This document shows, piece by piece, positions 34,553 through 43,500 of a stretch of DNA of 64,000 nt; position 1 is the first letter of the stretch; each line of letters begins with the position of its first letter. The position numbers were made by a program, and so were the translations under genes. This stretch comes from Mycolicibacterium austroafricanum (GTDB taxonomy: Bacteria > Actinomycetota > Actinomycetes > Mycobacteriales > Mycobacteriaceae): positions 191,183 to 255,182 of the forward strand of contig NZ_CACSIP010000045.1 in the NCBI RefSeq assembly GCF_902705885.1. The letters are read 5' to 3'. The notes beneath the pieces are model-generated. The model saw only the letters and a list, made by a program, of their open reading frames with translations, was not told the origin of the DNA and did not search any database.

Positions 34553-36181
34553 GTGAGCGCCGCGGACGTGAGGAGCGAGGGTGCCGCCGCGGACGTGAGG
34601 AGCAAAGGTGCCGCCGCGGACGTGAGGAGCAAAGGTGCCGCCGCGGACGAACTCGTTGCTCGCGAGCGCACGGTTCCGGTGATCAGCCCGGGGCCGCTGG
34701 TACCCGTCGCGGATTTCGGCCCGCTCGACCGTTTCCAGGGATGGATGATGACCGCGGTCATCACGGCGCTGGCCGCGGTCACCCGGTTCCTCAACCTGCA
34801 GTCGCCGACCGACGCGGGCACGCCGATCTTCGACGAGAAGCACTACGCGCCGCAGGCCTGGCAGATGCTGCACAACAACGGCGTCGAGGACAACCCAGGC
34901 TATGGGCTGGTGGTGCACCCGCCGGTCGGCAAACAGCTGATCGCCATCGGCGAGGCGATGTTCGGCTACAACGGGCTGGGCTGGCGGTTCTCCGGTGCGG
35001 TGTGCGGCGTCATCCTGGTGCTGCTCGTGGCACGGATCGCCCGGCGAATCAGCAGGTCCACGCTCGTCGGCGGGATCGCCGGGTTGCTGGTGATCGCCGA
35101 TGGCGTCAGCTTCGTCACCGCGCGCACCGCACTGCTCGACGGGTTCCTCGCCATGTTCGTCGTTGCGGCGTTCGGCTGCCTGATCGTCGACCGCGACCAG
35201 GTACGCGAGCGCCTGCACGTCGCCCTCTTGGAAGGCCGGATCGCCGAGACGGCGTGGGGCCCGCGCCTCGGGGTCCGCTGGTGGCGTTTCGGTGCAGGCG
35301 TACTGCTCGGGCTGGCCTGTGCGACGAAGTGGTCAGGGCTCTACTTCGTGATGTTCTTCGGTGTCATGACCGTGGCGTTCGACATCGCCGCGCGCCGGCA
35401 ATACCGCGTTCCGCGGCCGTGGCTGGGGGTGTTCCGCCGCGACGTCGGACCGTCGCTGTACGCGCTGGTGCTGATTCCTTTCGGGGTGTACCTGGCGTCA
35501 TACTCGGCGTGGTTCGCCTCCGAGACCGGCATCAATCGCCATCAGGTGGGTCGCTCGATCGGACCCGACAGCGTGTTGCCGATTCCCGACGCGGTGCGCT
35601 CGCTGTGGCACTACACCTACGCGGCGTACCGCTTTCACTCCGGGCTGACCAACGCCGACGGGAACCACCACCCGTGGGAGTCCAAGCCGTGGACGTGGCC
35701 GATGTCGCTGCGACCGGTGCTCTACGCGATCGAGACCGAGAACGTGCCGGGGTGCGGCGCCCAGTCGTGCGTCAAGGCCGTGATGCTGGTCGGCACGCCG
35801 GCGATGTGGTTCGTCGCGGTGCCGGTGCTGGCATGGGCGGTGTGGCGGGCGTTCGTCAAGGGCGACTGGCGTTATGCGGCGTTGCTGGTCGGCTACAGCG
35901 CGGGGTTCCTGCCGTGGTTCGCCGACATCGACCGGCAGATGTACTTCTTCTACGCAGCCACGATGGCGCCGTTCCTGGTGATGATCATCGCGATGATCCT
36001 CGGCGACATCCTCTACAAGCCGCGGCAGAACGCCGAGCGACGAACGCTGGGGTTGCTGGTGGTGTGTTGCTATGTCGCACTCGTCATCACGAACTTCGCC
36101 TGGCTGTACCCGATTCTGACGGGCCTGCCGATCTCGCAGAGCACCTGGAACCTGCAGATCTGGCTCCCGTCCTGGCGGTAG
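34553..36181 (+). CDS. pmt: Protein O-mannosyltransferase
   Basis: Membrane enzyme of 542 residues that transfers mannose from a polyprenyl carrier to secreted proteins (Rv1002c type, GT39). It shows the first periplasmic loop with the catalytic pair in PIFDEKHYAPQAWQ, about ten to eleven transmembrane helices and the conserved HPPVGKQL. The first ~35 residues consist of a three-fold 9-residue repeat (ADVRSxGAA) encoded by a 27-bp tandem repeat and are not part of the enzyme fold. The GTG at 34553 is therefore uncertain; a start at the end of the repeat is possible. Confidence 0.92.
   Translation: MSAADVRSEGAAADVRSKGAAADVRSKGAAADELVARERTVPVISPGPLVPVADFGPLDRFQGWMMTAVITALAAVTRFLNLQSPTDAGTPIFDEKHYAPQAWQMLHNNGVEDNPGYGLVVHPPVGKQLIAIGEAMFGYNGLGWRFSGAVCGVILVLLVARIARRISRSTLVGGIAGLLVIADGVSFVTARTALLDGFLAMFVVAAFGCLIVDRDQVRERLHVALLEGRIAETAWGPRLGVRWWRFGAGVLLGLACATKWSGLYFVMFFGVMTVAFDIAARRQYRVPRPWLGVFRRDVGPSLYALVLIPFGVYLASYSAWFASETGINRHQVGRSIGPDSVLPIPDAVRSLWHYTYAAYRFHSGLTNADGNHHPWESKPWTWPMSLRPVLYAIETENVPGCGAQSCVKAVMLVGTPAMWFVAVPVLAWAVWRAFVKGDWRYAALLVGYSAGFLPWFADIDRQMYFFYAATMAPFLVMIIAMILGDILYKPRQNAERRTLGLLVVCCYVALVITNFAWLYPILTGLPISQSTWNLQIWLPSWR
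34564..34649. repeat. 27-bp tandem repeat at the 5' end of pmt
   Basis: The core GGACGTGAGGAGC begins at 34564, 34591 and 34618, a 27-bp period, and a partial fourth unit starts at 34645. Units 2 and 3 differ from unit 1 by two bases (AAAGG for GAGGG). The core CGGACGYGAGGAGCARA is shared, in reverse orientation, with the array at 38875-38930. Confidence 0.9.
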
Positions 36182-36225
36182 CTCCTTCGCCCGCCGAAAT
36201 GGGGTTCCAGGTCGTCATTTCATGG

Positions 36226-36234
36226 TTATCCACA
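36226..36234 (+). promoter_or_regulatory. Perfect DnaA-box match upstream of the DUF559-like gene
   Basis: TTATCCACA equals the consensus DnaA box. It lies in the 105-bp gap between pmt and the next gene, 53 bp before that start. The surrounding GGTTATCCACAGCC is repeated at 57030-57043. Single boxes can occur by chance, so a role is not shown. Confidence 0.4.
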
Positions 36235-36286
36235 GCCATGCAACGTGGTTCGGTGAGCGGACGCCGGTCTGGCCGAAGATCAGGCT

Positions 36287-37144
36287 ATGACCCGAGTTTT
36301 CGTGGGCAGTCAGGCGATCGCGCGCGGCGAACTGACCCGCGGCCAACTGAGATGGCGCTACGAGCCGCTCTTCCCTGACGTCTACATTCCTCGTGGTACG
36401 CACCCGTCGCTGTACATCAGAACGGTCGGGGCCTGGCTCTGGTCTCGGGAACGCGGCGTCATCACCGGGCGGGCCGCGGCGGCGCTGCACGGAGCGGAAT
36501 GGGTGCGCGATGACACACCCGTCGAACTGTTGTGGAAAAGCTACGACACCCCCGGCGGCATCATCGCCCGTGACCACCATTTCGGATACGACGACGTCGT
36601 CGAAATGGATGACATGGCGGTCGCGACGATTCAGCGCAGCGCGTACGACCTGGGTCGACACCTCCCACGCAACGCGGCGGTGATCCATCTCGATGCGCTC
36701 GCCCGCGCAACCGGACTGGCCGCCGAACACGTCGCCCCGTTGATCGACAGGTACAAGGGCGCGCGGGGGGTTCGTCGACTCCGCACTGCGCTGGAACTCA
36801 TGGACAGCGGTTCACAGTCACCGAAGGAGACGCTCCTGCGGCTCACCCTGATCGACGCGGGATTCCCCCGCCCCACGACTCAGATCCCCGTTTACGACGG
36901 CCACCATGAACCGTTCGCGTTCCTGGACATGGGTTGGGAGGACGTGTTGATAGCCGTGGAGTACGACGGCGACCAACACCGGACCGATCGAGGCCGCTAC
37001 GTCTGGGACGAACGACGGCTGCGCCGCCTCAGGGAACTGGACTGGTTGCACGTCAAAGTGATCGCCGAGGACCGGCCATACGACGTCATCCAGAGGGTGC
37101 GACGTGCGTGGGCACAGCGCGAACCGGGCGTGGAGGTCGTGTGA
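36287..37144 (+). CDS. DUF559-like protein with AbiEi-type N-terminus
   Basis: Protein of 285 residues of a type common in several copies in mycobacterial genomes. The N-terminal half resembles the AbiEi antitoxin-like winged-helix region (FVGSQAIARGELTRGQLRWRYEPLFPDVYIPRG). The C-terminal half has a Vsr/PD-(D/E)xK-like nuclease arrangement with E181 in SPKETLLRL, D214 in FLDMGWED and E225-x-D227 in VEYDGDQH. No partner toxin gene is adjacent. The ATG at 36287 follows AGATCAGGCT. The function is unknown; a nuclease role is inferred from the fold. Confidence 0.75.
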   Translation: MTRVFVGSQAIARGELTRGQLRWRYEPLFPDVYIPRGTHPSLYIRTVGAWLWSRERGVITGRAAAALHGAEWVRDDTPVELLWKSYDTPGGIIARDHHFGYDDVVEMDDMAVATIQRSAYDLGRHLPRNAAVIHLDALARATGLAAEHVAPLIDRYKGARGVRRLRTALELMDSGSQSPKETLLRLTLIDAGFPRPTTQIPVYDGHHEPFAFLDMGWEDVLIAVEYDGDQHRTDRGRYVWDERRLRRLRELDWLHVKVIAEDRPYDVIQRVRRAWAQREPGVEVV

Positions 37145-37183
37145 GAGGTGCCATCAACGACCGGGAATCCCATTTCGGCGCAC

Positions 37184-38401
37184 CTAGAGCGGGTCGCGAG
37201 CCGCCGGGCACGACATGCACCGGGGGCCGCCGCGACCGGTGCCCAGCTCGGACGCGGCGATCGACAGCACCTCGATACCCGAATCAGCAAGGCGGGCATT
37301 GGTTTCGGTGTTGCGCTCGTAGGCCACCACGACCCCGGGGGCCAGCGCCAGCGTGTTGTTTCCGTCGTCCCACTGCTCGCGTTCTGCGGTGACGGGATCG
37401 AGCCCGGTGTCGATCACCCGCAGCTTCCCGATGCCCATCGCCTCGGCCGCGGCGCTGACGAACGGTGCGGCCCCGTCGATCTTCACCCCGTCGGACGCGC
37501 GGCGGATCGTGAACGCCGTCAGCGAGTCGACGATGTTCGGATACATCACCACCGCGTCGACGTCGACCATCGTGCACACGGTGTCCAGGTGCATCTGCGC
37601 CCGCTCCTGGGCGATCGGCACCGCCAGCACCGTGTGGGCGAGGTCGTCGTCGAAGAGACTGCGCGCCAATGCCTCCGCCCCCGCGGGGGTGGTGCGCTCC
37701 CCCACCCCGACAGCAACGACACCGGGCGCCAGCAGCAGCACGTCGCCGCCCTCGACCGGCGCCGATCGCGACTCGTAGGCGCGCCGGACACCCAGGAAAC
37801 GCGGATGGTGCGCATAGATCACATCGGTCAGCGACGTCTCGCGCGACCGGGCGGGCAGGGCCAGCGACGTGATGGCCACCCGCGGGCCGATCCAGAACGA
37901 CGAGTCCCTGGCGAAGAGCAGGTTGGGCAGCGGGTTGATCACGAAGTCCCCGCCGTGGTGCATCCGCCGCACCAGCGACAGTTCGTTCTCCCCGAACGAC
38001 AACTCGTCGAAGGTCATGCCGGCCATCAGCACGTGGGCCAGCGCTGCGGCATCCAGGGTGCGCAGGTACGTCGAAAGCTCCTGGGCCAGCGGCAGACCGA
38101 GCCTTCGGGCATCAACCGCGGCCGCGATGCCGTGCATCCTGGCGGCGCCGCTGTTGGCCAACGCCTCGGTGAGCAGATCACCGAGCAAGAACACTTCGAC
38201 CCCGCGCGAGCGCAGCAGTGCCGCGAACGCGTCGTGCTCCTCCTGGGCTTTGGCCACCCAGGGCAACCCGTCGAACAGGAGCGTGTCGTTGTTGCGGGGC
38301 GTCAGCCGCTGCAGCTCGGGACCCGGCCGGTGCAGGATCACCGCCCGCAGCGTGCCGACCTCGGAATTGCACCCCAACACCACGTCCGTCACATCGAGCA
38401 C
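37184..38401 (-). CDS. arcA: Arginine deiminase
   Basis: ArcA converts arginine to citrulline and ammonia. The 405-residue protein has the guanidino-modifying-enzyme core with [33 protein letters not shown] and the nucleophile cysteine in [15 protein letters not shown] at the C-terminus. It is close to Rv1001 along its whole length as I remember that sequence. No arcB, arcC or arginine/ornithine antiporter is adjacent. Several GTG codons begin the gene (38401, 38392); the first is used. It is divergent from soxR, and the SoxR-type box lies 20 bp from its start. Confidence 0.94.
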   Translation of the reverse strand: MLDVTDVVLGCNSEVGTLRAVILHRPGPELQRLTPRNNDTLLFDGLPWVAKAQEEHDAFAALLRSRGVEVFLLGDLLTEALANSGAARMHGIAAAVDARRLGLPLAQELSTYLRTLDAAALAHVLMAGMTFDELSFGENELSLVRRMHHGGDFVINPLPNLLFARDSSFWIGPRVAITSLALPARSRETSLTDVIYAHHPRFLGVRRAYESRSAPVEGGDVLLLAPGVVAVGVGERTTPAGAEALARSLFDDDLAHTVLAVPIAQERAQMHLDTVCTMVDVDAVVMYPNIVDSLTAFTIRRASDGVKIDGAAPFVSAAAEAMGIGKLRVIDTGLDPVTAEREQWDDGNNTLALAPGVVVAYERNTETNARLADSGIEVLSIAASELGTGRGGPRCMSCPAARDPL

Positions 38402-38420
38402 CGTAACCCGAAACCCCCCA

Positions 38421-38438
38421 CCTCAACTATGGTTGAGG
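38421..38438. promoter_or_regulatory. SoxR-type operator between arcA and soxR
   Basis: CCTCAACTATGGTTGAGG is a perfect dyad with 7-bp arms and a 4-bp centre and matches the SoxR box form CCTCAAG-TTAA-CTTGAGG. It ends 3 bp before the first soxR start codon and 20 bp from the arcA start, so it may control soxR itself, arcA or both. Confidence 0.75.
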
Positions 38439-38441
38439 GTC

Positions 38442-38876
38442 ATGGAGATGGCACAGGAGCTCACTCCCGGGGACATGGCGGTCCGCAGCGGCGTGGCGGT
38501 CTCCGCCCTGCATTTCTACGAGCGGGAGGGCCTGATCACCAGCCGGCGCACCACCGGGAACCAGCGCCGCTACAGCCGCGACACCCTCCGCCGCGTGGCC
38601 TTCATCCGGATGTCGCAGCGGCTCGGGATCCCGCTGGCACGCATCCGCGACGCACTGTCGACGCTGCCCACCGACCGCGTTCCCAGCAGCAAGGACTGGG
38701 CCCGGTTGTCGGCCGGCTGGCGGGAGGACCTCGACCAACGCATCGTGCACCTGCAGCGACTGCGCGACAACCTCACCGGCTGCATCGGTTGCGGGTGCCT
38801 GAGCCTGAAGGTCTGCGCACTCGCCAATCCCGGCGACTCACTCGCCGAGCACGGCCCCGGCGCCGTCCGGCTCTGA
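38442..38876 (+). CDS. soxR: Redox-sensitive MerR-family regulator SoxR
   Basis: SoxR senses redox-cycling agents through a [2Fe-2S] cluster and activates its targets. The 144-residue protein has a MerR helix-turn-helix ([19 protein letters not shown]), a dimerisation helix and the cluster motif C-x2-C-x-C-x5-C at C114, C117, C119 and C125 ([12 protein letters not shown]). The ATG at 38442 is only 3 bp from the operator, which leaves no room for a normal leader; a start at 38448 or 38475 is possible. Its stop lies in a short tandem repeat. Confidence 0.93.
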   Translation: MEMAQELTPGDMAVRSGVAVSALHFYEREGLITSRRTTGNQRRYSRDTLRRVAFIRMSQRLGIPLARIRDALSTLPTDRVPSSKDWARLSAGWREDLDQRIVHLQRLRDNLTGCIGCGCLSLKVCALANPGDSLAEHGPGAVRL

Positions 38877-38930
38877 CCATTTCTGCTCCTCGCGTCCGTG
38901 GCGACCATTTCTGCTCCTCGCGTCCGCGGC
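38875..38930. repeat. 28-bp tandem repeat between soxR and alkB
   Basis: Two units at 38875-38902 and 38903-38930 differ by one base. Their reverse complement contains CGGACGCGAGGAGCAGA, the same core as the array at the pmt start. The array begins inside the soxR stop and ends 33 bp before the alkB start. Confidence 0.9.
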
Positions 38931-38963
38931 AAATTCGAACGCCTGTGCGATAGACTGCGCGGC

Positions 38964-39572
38964 ATGCAGCCTGCTCTGCAAAGCTCTCTGTTCGACCACG
39001 CCGAGCGCCGCGACCTCGGTCACGGCGCGTGGCTCGAGCTCCGATCCGGATGGTTGTCCCAGGACGACGATCGAGACGATTCGCTGTTCGCGCAACTGCG
39101 CGACACGATCCCCTGGCGGGCCGAACGCCGCCAGATGTACGACCGCGTTCTCGACGTTCCCCGCCTGGTCAGCTTCCACCATCTCGTCGACGACGAACCG
39201 CCCCATCCGCGGCTGAAGCAGCTCAGGAGACGCCTCAACGACGCCTACGCCGGCGAGCTCGGCGAACCGTTCGTGACCGCCGGGTTGTGTCTGTACCGGG
39301 ACGGCAACGACAGCGTCGCCTGGCATGCCGACAACATCGGCCGCAGCAGCACCGAGGACACCATGGTCGCCATCGTGGGTCTCGGTGCGGCAAGGGTTTT
39401 CGCGCTGCGACCCCGCGGTGGCGGCCCGTCGCTGCGGTTGCGTCACGGCCACGGCGACCTACTGGTGATGGGCGGATCGTGCCAACGCACCTGGGAACAC
39501 TGCGTTCCGAAGACCGCCCGCCCCGTCGGGCCGCGCATCAGCATCCAGTTCCGGCCGCACGACGTGCGCTGA
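38964..39572 (+). CDS. AlkB-family 2OG-Fe(II) dioxygenase
   Basis: AlkB-like DNA/RNA demethylase of 202 residues (Rv1000c type). The metal ligands are H and D in VAWHADNIG and the distal histidine in RTWEHCVPK; the 2-oxoglutarate arginine is in PRISIQFRPH. It would repair N-alkylated bases. The ATG at 38964 was chosen: a TAGACT -10 element ends seven bases before it, which suggests a leaderless mRNA, and an upstream ATG (38898) would read through the tandem repeat. Confidence 0.9.
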   Translation: MQPALQSSLFDHAERRDLGHGAWLELRSGWLSQDDDRDDSLFAQLRDTIPWRAERRQMYDRVLDVPRLVSFHHLVDDEPPHPRLKQLRRRLNDAYAGELGEPFVTAGLCLYRDGNDSVAWHADNIGRSSTEDTMVAIVGLGAARVFALRPRGGGPSLRLRHGHGDLLVMGGSCQRTWEHCVPKTARPVGPRISIQFRPHDVR

Positions 39573-39574
39573 GC

Positions 39575-40237
39575 TCAGCCGCGCACCAGGCTGACCGCTT
39601 GAGTGACCAGCTCGCGGGCGCGCGCCGTGTCGACCGGGACGAGCGGTTGGCCGGGGATCACCAGCGAGTTCGCGGTGACGATCACGATGAAATTGCCGAA
39701 GTACGCGACGTAGTTGAAGATCGCACCGGTGCGCGGCGACCCACCCGCGGTGGTCTGCAGCACGCGCTGGGTGCCGACGACGTGGGTGTTGTCGATCTGC
39801 GGGGCCTCGACCACCTTGATCAGGCCGCGAACCCCACGTCCGCCGAAGGCCACTTCGCGGCACTGCTCGGTGGGCGTGTTCACCGGCACCGGTTCGGAGG
39901 TCTCGACCGCGATCACGATGTAGCGGACACCATCACCCTCTGCCGTGGTCGCCGCCATGTTGCCCTGGACCCCCGATGGGACGGCCAGCTTGCCGGCCCC
40001 CTCGGCACAGTCGGGCGGGTCGAAGACCAGCCCCTCGGGCAACTTCTGCGGGCCGAGCACTCCCGGCTCGATGGCGGCCGGGCCGACGGTGCTGACCGTG
40101 AATGACGGACCGAATTCGGACTCGAGGTCGGCGACATTGGCGATATCGGCTTGTGAGAGATCCTCGGGCTGTCCCGAACTGCAAGCCGCCAGCAGCCCGG
40201 CACAAGCGACGGCCAGCGCCACCTTCAGGTTCGACAT
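39575..40237 (-). CDS. DUF5642-type secreted lipoprotein
   Basis: Lipoprotein of 220 residues, matching the mycobacterial DUF5642 group in its form. The signal peptide ends LLAAC and is followed by an acidic linker. Two cysteines (in PPDCAEG and TEQCREV) may form a disulfide in the mature domain. No function is known to me. The ATG at 40237 was chosen over a TTG three codons upstream. A second gene of the same type precedes it by 28 bp on the same strand, so the two are probably an operon. It ends 2 bp from the end of alkB. Confidence 0.75.
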   Translation of the reverse strand: MSNLKVALAVACAGLLAACSSGQPEDLSQADIANVADLESEFGPSFTVSTVGPAAIEPGVLGPQKLPEGLVFDPPDCAEGAGKLAVPSGVQGNMAATTAEGDGVRYIVIAVETSEPVPVNTPTEQCREVAFGGRGVRGLIKVVEAPQIDNTHVVGTQRVLQTTAGGSPRTGAIFNYVAYFGNFIVIVTANSLVIPGQPLVPVDTARARELVTQAVSLVRG

Positions 40238-40265
40238 CGCCGCCAATGTACCCGGGTGGTCCGAG

Positions 40266-40925
40266 TCAGCCGCGCAGCGCGGACACCGCGGCGGTCAGCA
40301 CGTCGCCCGCGAAGCCGGGGGCGAGCGCCGGATGGGGTGACCCAGGGTCGGTGATCAGCGTGACGAAGCAGACGTGACCGTCGAGGTACGCGACCAATGT
40401 GTCTGCGCGTGAGCGTGTTTGCGTCCCGCCCTCGACCACGGTGGTGACAGCGGTACTCATCACCACGGTCGTCGCCGCGTCGATGCCCGGCCCTGGCTGC
40501 GTGGTGACGGTTCCGGTGGCGTGCCCGGATGCCACCGTCCACCGGACGCAGTCGGCGAGCAGGCCGGAATCGGGAATCTGCGGGCCCGCGGCTCGGGCCA
40601 CCACGGTGTGCACGATCCCGCCCGGCCCCGACGCCGACCAGCCTCGCGTCGTCGTGGGGTCGACGGCCGGTGCCGCCAACCCCGCGCACTGCGGCGGCTC
40701 GGAGACCGGCGCCTGCCCGAAGCCCCACAAGGCGATCGGCGCCGGCGCGGCTGTGAACCCGGCGACCTCGTATCCGTCCGGCAACTCAGCGCGGGTCCGG
40801 TCGATTCTCGCCGGAGTGATCTCCATGTCTGTCGAGGCCGGCGACGACGGCAACGGCGTCGGTGGCGTCGGCGGACCGCACGCCACCGCAACCAGCACCG
40901 GCGCGCACACCGCGAACAGCCTCAC
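40266..40925 (-). CDS. Second DUF5642-type lipoprotein
   Basis: Lipoprotein of 219 residues with a signal ending VAVAC, then a Pro/Ser-rich linker. The mature domain shares the arrangement of its neighbour: TRAELPDGYEV, a cysteine in PPQCAGL and in LLADCVRW, then a VSALRG C-terminus matching AVSLVRG of the other protein. The two look like diverged tandem paralogues. The start is GTG 40925. Its product is probably surface exposed, but nothing indicates a function. Confidence 0.7.
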   Translation of the reverse strand: MRLFAVCAPVLVAVACGPPTPPTPLPSSPASTDMEITPARIDRTRAELPDGYEVAGFTAAPAPIALWGFGQAPVSEPPQCAGLAAPAVDPTTTRGWSASGPGGIVHTVVARAAGPQIPDSGLLADCVRWTVASGHATGTVTTQPGPGIDAATTVVMSTAVTTVVEGGTQTRSRADTLVAYLDGHVCFVTLITDPGSPHPALAPGFAGDVLTAAVSALRG

Positions 40926-40969
40926 GGCCCGTTGATACCACGCTCGGCCGGGTGTGCAGCTCGCGACGC

Positions 40970-42571
40970 TCAGGCCGCCGGGCTATCAGCCGGTTCACTT
41001 TTGGCGGCAACCGGATCCGGTGCCGACCTGGGGGTCTCCTCGTCGGCGTCCACCGGAGACACCACGCGATGATCGAGCACGGCGTCGTCTCCGTCATCGA
41101 GCTGACGCCGGGGTTCGGGTTCGGGTTCCGGTTCCGGTTCCGGTTCCGGTTCGGGTTCGGGTTCGGGCTCGGACTCGGACTCGGACTCGGGCTCGGACTC
41201 GGGCTCGGGCTCGGGCTCGGGCTCGGGGACAGGTGAGACCGACTTCCGGGGCGCGGGCGCCTGCTCGTCGAGGTTGGGTTCGCCGGGCTCGATCTCGGGC
41301 GCGGGGTCCGGCGCCGACCCGTCGGGACGTCCGACGTCGGTGGGCTCCTGTGGTTCAACGTCCTCGGAGCCCGATCGGTCCGAGGACAACCCCAGGGACT
41401 CCGTCGCAGGGTTGACCGGCAGCGCCGGGCCTCCGACGCCATATGCCCCCGGCGCGTCGGTGCCGAGCACCCGCGGCAAGCCGAAACCCTCGACCAGGTT
41501 GTCGACAGCCACCGGCAGGGACTTCAGGAGGTTCAGCGCCACCCCGAACAGATCCTTGGTCGGCCACCAGCCGGCAGGAGTCGGTATGCCGGGGCTGATC
41601 TCGCGGTCGTAGGCGTCCTCGATGATCACCCGCAGTGGCACATCGAGCGCCCGAAGGATGGGTTTGGGCACAAAAAATGCGAGCGGCTGCAGTATCGGGA
41701 TGATGTCGGTCTCGATGAGGTAGTAGGTCGTATCACCCTCACTCCCCTGATAGCGCGCGTCGCCGAACGGCACGTCGACGGTTTCGCCGTGCAAAAGCCC
41801 GTAGCCCATCAAGGCGTTCACCGTTGCGAGAAGGTTGAGCGGGCGGACCGGAAAGTCGCCACCGAGCCCGTCGTACTGCCGGGCGACATCCACCGTCGGA
41901 TAGGCGAACGTACCGTCGGGTAGTGCCGGGCTGTCCGTGGGCGACGCACCGGCAAACGAGATGCCCAGGATCGGAATGGTCGGCAGGCCGGCGCCGCGCA
42001 TCAGTACCCCACCGTTGGGCCGCATCGGGTTGGCCAGGAGCATGATTGGCACGGACGCATCGCCGGGGACATAGTCGGCGATCAGGTCCCGCTTGATCAG
42101 CGAGGCGATCATTGCGCTCTGCGAGTATCCGAAAATCTGGAAATCGTCGCCGATCTGGGGCGCCTCCGACCCGACTCCGGGAGTCACCGCCGCGTCGTCG
42201 TTGTACACGCAGTCCACACCGGCCGCCAGGCACCGGTGAAGGTTCGCCCGCCCCTCGGCCACCGACTTGTCGAGGGTGAGGCGCCCGATAGGGAAGAACT
42301 CTTCGGGCGTGAACACCGCGACGGCGTTGGTCACCGGCCCCTCGAAGGCTAGATCGAGCTGATCGATCACCGCGTTGTCGAGGTAGGCCGTCACGAAGTC
42401 GGGCTTGTCCTTCGGCCCTAGCAACGGGTGGAAGGTGCCACCCATGATCAAGGCGGTTGTCTGAGCGACCAGCAACGGCACGGCGGTGGCCGTCACCCAC
42501 GCCGCCGACACCGTCACGACAGTGCCCAGCGCCAAGAAAAACACCATGCACGCACGAACCATCGATTGCAT
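40970..42571 (-). CDS. PE-PPE-domain serine hydrolase with Glu-Pro repeat tail
   Basis: Exported protein of 533 residues. A hydrophobic N-terminal segment (about 8-40) is followed by a PE-PPE C-terminal-type alpha/beta-hydrolase domain (about 45-330) with the nucleophile in [12 protein letters not shown] and [13 protein letters not shown]. The PE or PPE N-terminal domains are absent. The last ~110 residues are low complexity with about 20 Glu-Pro/Glu-Ser pairs encoded by a hexanucleotide repeat. Related domains act as esterases on cell-wall lipids. The start is ATG 42571, with GGGA close before it. Confidence 0.82.
   Translation of the reverse strand: MQSMVRACMVFFLALGTVVTVSAAWVTATAVPLLVAQTTALIMGGTFHPLLGPKDKPDFVTAYLDNAVIDQLDLAFEGPVTNAVAVFTPEEFFPIGRLTLDKSVAEGRANLHRCLAAGVDCVYNDDAAVTPGVGSEAPQIGDDFQIFGYSQSAMIASLIKRDLIADYVPGDASVPIMLLANPMRPNGGVLMRGAGLPTIPILGISFAGASPTDSPALPDGTFAYPTVDVARQYDGLGGDFPVRPLNLLATVNALMGYGLLHGETVDVPFGDARYQGSEGDTTYYLIETDIIPILQPLAFFVPKPILRALDVPLRVIIEDAYDREISPGIPTPAGWWPTKDLFGVALNLLKSLPVAVDNLVEGFGLPRVLGTDAPGAYGVGGPALPVNPATESLGLSSDRSGSEDVEPQEPTDVGRPDGSAPDPAPEIEPGEPNLDEQAPAPRKSVSPVPEPEPEPEPESEPESESESEPEPEPEPEPEPEPEPEPEPRRQLDDGDDAVLDHRVVSPVDADEETPRSAPDPVAAKSEPADSPAA
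41108..41228. repeat. Hexanucleotide repeat encoding a Glu-Pro tail
   Basis: About 20 imperfect copies of GGTTCG, GGTTCC, GGCTCG or GACTCG lie in series on the plus strand, coding on the minus strand for Glu-Pro and Glu-Ser pairs. The 6-bp period keeps frame on gain or loss of units, so length variation between strains is expected. Confidence 0.85.
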
Positions 42572-42783
42572 TCCCGACCAACTTTCGCAGAAGCAGCAAA
42601 GTGATCATGCGCGCCGGCGCGGCATCCGCGGAGCAGAACGACGGATAACCGGCTCCTCTCCGGCCATAATTGCCTCCTTTATCCCTGAGAAGTCGGCCGA
42701 GGACGGCTATGCTGCGCTGCGATCCGGCTTTCGTCGAGCGCAGACCGCGTCCACGCCACGGGGCCGATGAACCAGGAGACGAC

Positions 42784-43476
42784 ATGACCATCCATATGCG
42801 GGCCGGCGTCATCACCATCGCCGCCGTCGCACTCGGAATCGGCCTCTCGGGCTGCGGCTCGGATACCCAGCCCGAGGAGACAACCACCACGTCGGCCGAG
42901 GCGGAGACCACCACCAGTGAGGCCCCCACCACGACGGCCGAGGCCGCAGGACCCGCCAAGACCATCGTCGACTACATCCAGGAGAACAACATCACCGAGG
43001 CCCCGGTGAAGCGAGGCGACCCCGGCGCCCCGGCCATCGACCTGCCCTTCCCCCCGGGATGGGAGGACGCCGGACCCAACACCCCGGAATGGGCGTACGG
43101 CGCAATCGTGTTCACCGGCGACCCGGCAATGGCCCAGGATCCGCCGACGATCATCGCGATTCTGTCCAAGCTGACCGGCAACGTCGACCCGGCGAAGATC
43201 CTCGAGTACGCACCGGGCGAGATCCAGAACCTGCCGGAGTTCGATGGGCCTGACACCGGCAAGCCCGGCACCCTTGGCGGGTTCGACGCTACGCAGATCG
43301 GCGGCATGTACGTCAGAGACGGTGTGACCCGGATGATCGCCCAGAAGACCGTCGTGATCCCCGGCCAGGACGGCCTCTACGTGCTGCAGCTCAACGCCGA
43401 CGGCACCGAGGATCAGGCCATGCCGCTGATGGACGCCACAGCGGCCATCGACGAAGAGACCACGATCACTCCCTGA
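42784..43476 (+). CDS. lpqN: LpqN-like lipoprotein
   Basis: LpqN/LpqT-family lipoprotein of 230 residues. The signal peptide ends IGLSGC, followed by a Thr/Glu-rich linker (about 25-55) and the PsbP-like domain. It shares the layout of LpqT at 16400 (WEDAGPNTPEWAYGAIVF against the corresponding LpqT region) but is clearly diverged. The ATG at 42784 has CAGGAGA seven bases upstream. It is divergent from the PE-PPE hydrolase and convergent with the shikimate-dehydrogenase-like gene. Confidence 0.82.
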   Translation: MTIHMRAGVITIAAVALGIGLSGCGSDTQPEETTTTSAEAETTTSEAPTTTAEAAGPAKTIVDYIQENNITEAPVKRGDPGAPAIDLPFPPGWEDAGPNTPEWAYGAIVFTGDPAMAQDPPTIIAILSKLTGNVDPAKILEYAPGEIQNLPEFDGPDTGKPGTLGGFDATQIGGMYVRDGVTRMIAQKTVVIPGQDGLYVLQLNADGTEDQAMPLMDATAAIDEETTITP

Positions 43477-43500
43477 GGCGATCACGCCCTGAGGCAGGCG

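Noticed and set aside
36226-36234. Replication origin
   Set aside because: A single DnaA box without AT-rich DNA, dnaA or dnaN is not an origin.
36287-37144. Complete AbiE-type toxin-antitoxin system
   Set aside because: The N-terminus is AbiEi-like, but no AbiEii nucleotidyltransferase gene is adjacent and the C-terminus is nuclease-like.
41108-41228. CRISPR-like array
   Set aside because: The repeat is a 6-bp coding microsatellite without spacers. No CRISPR array or cas gene was found in the window.
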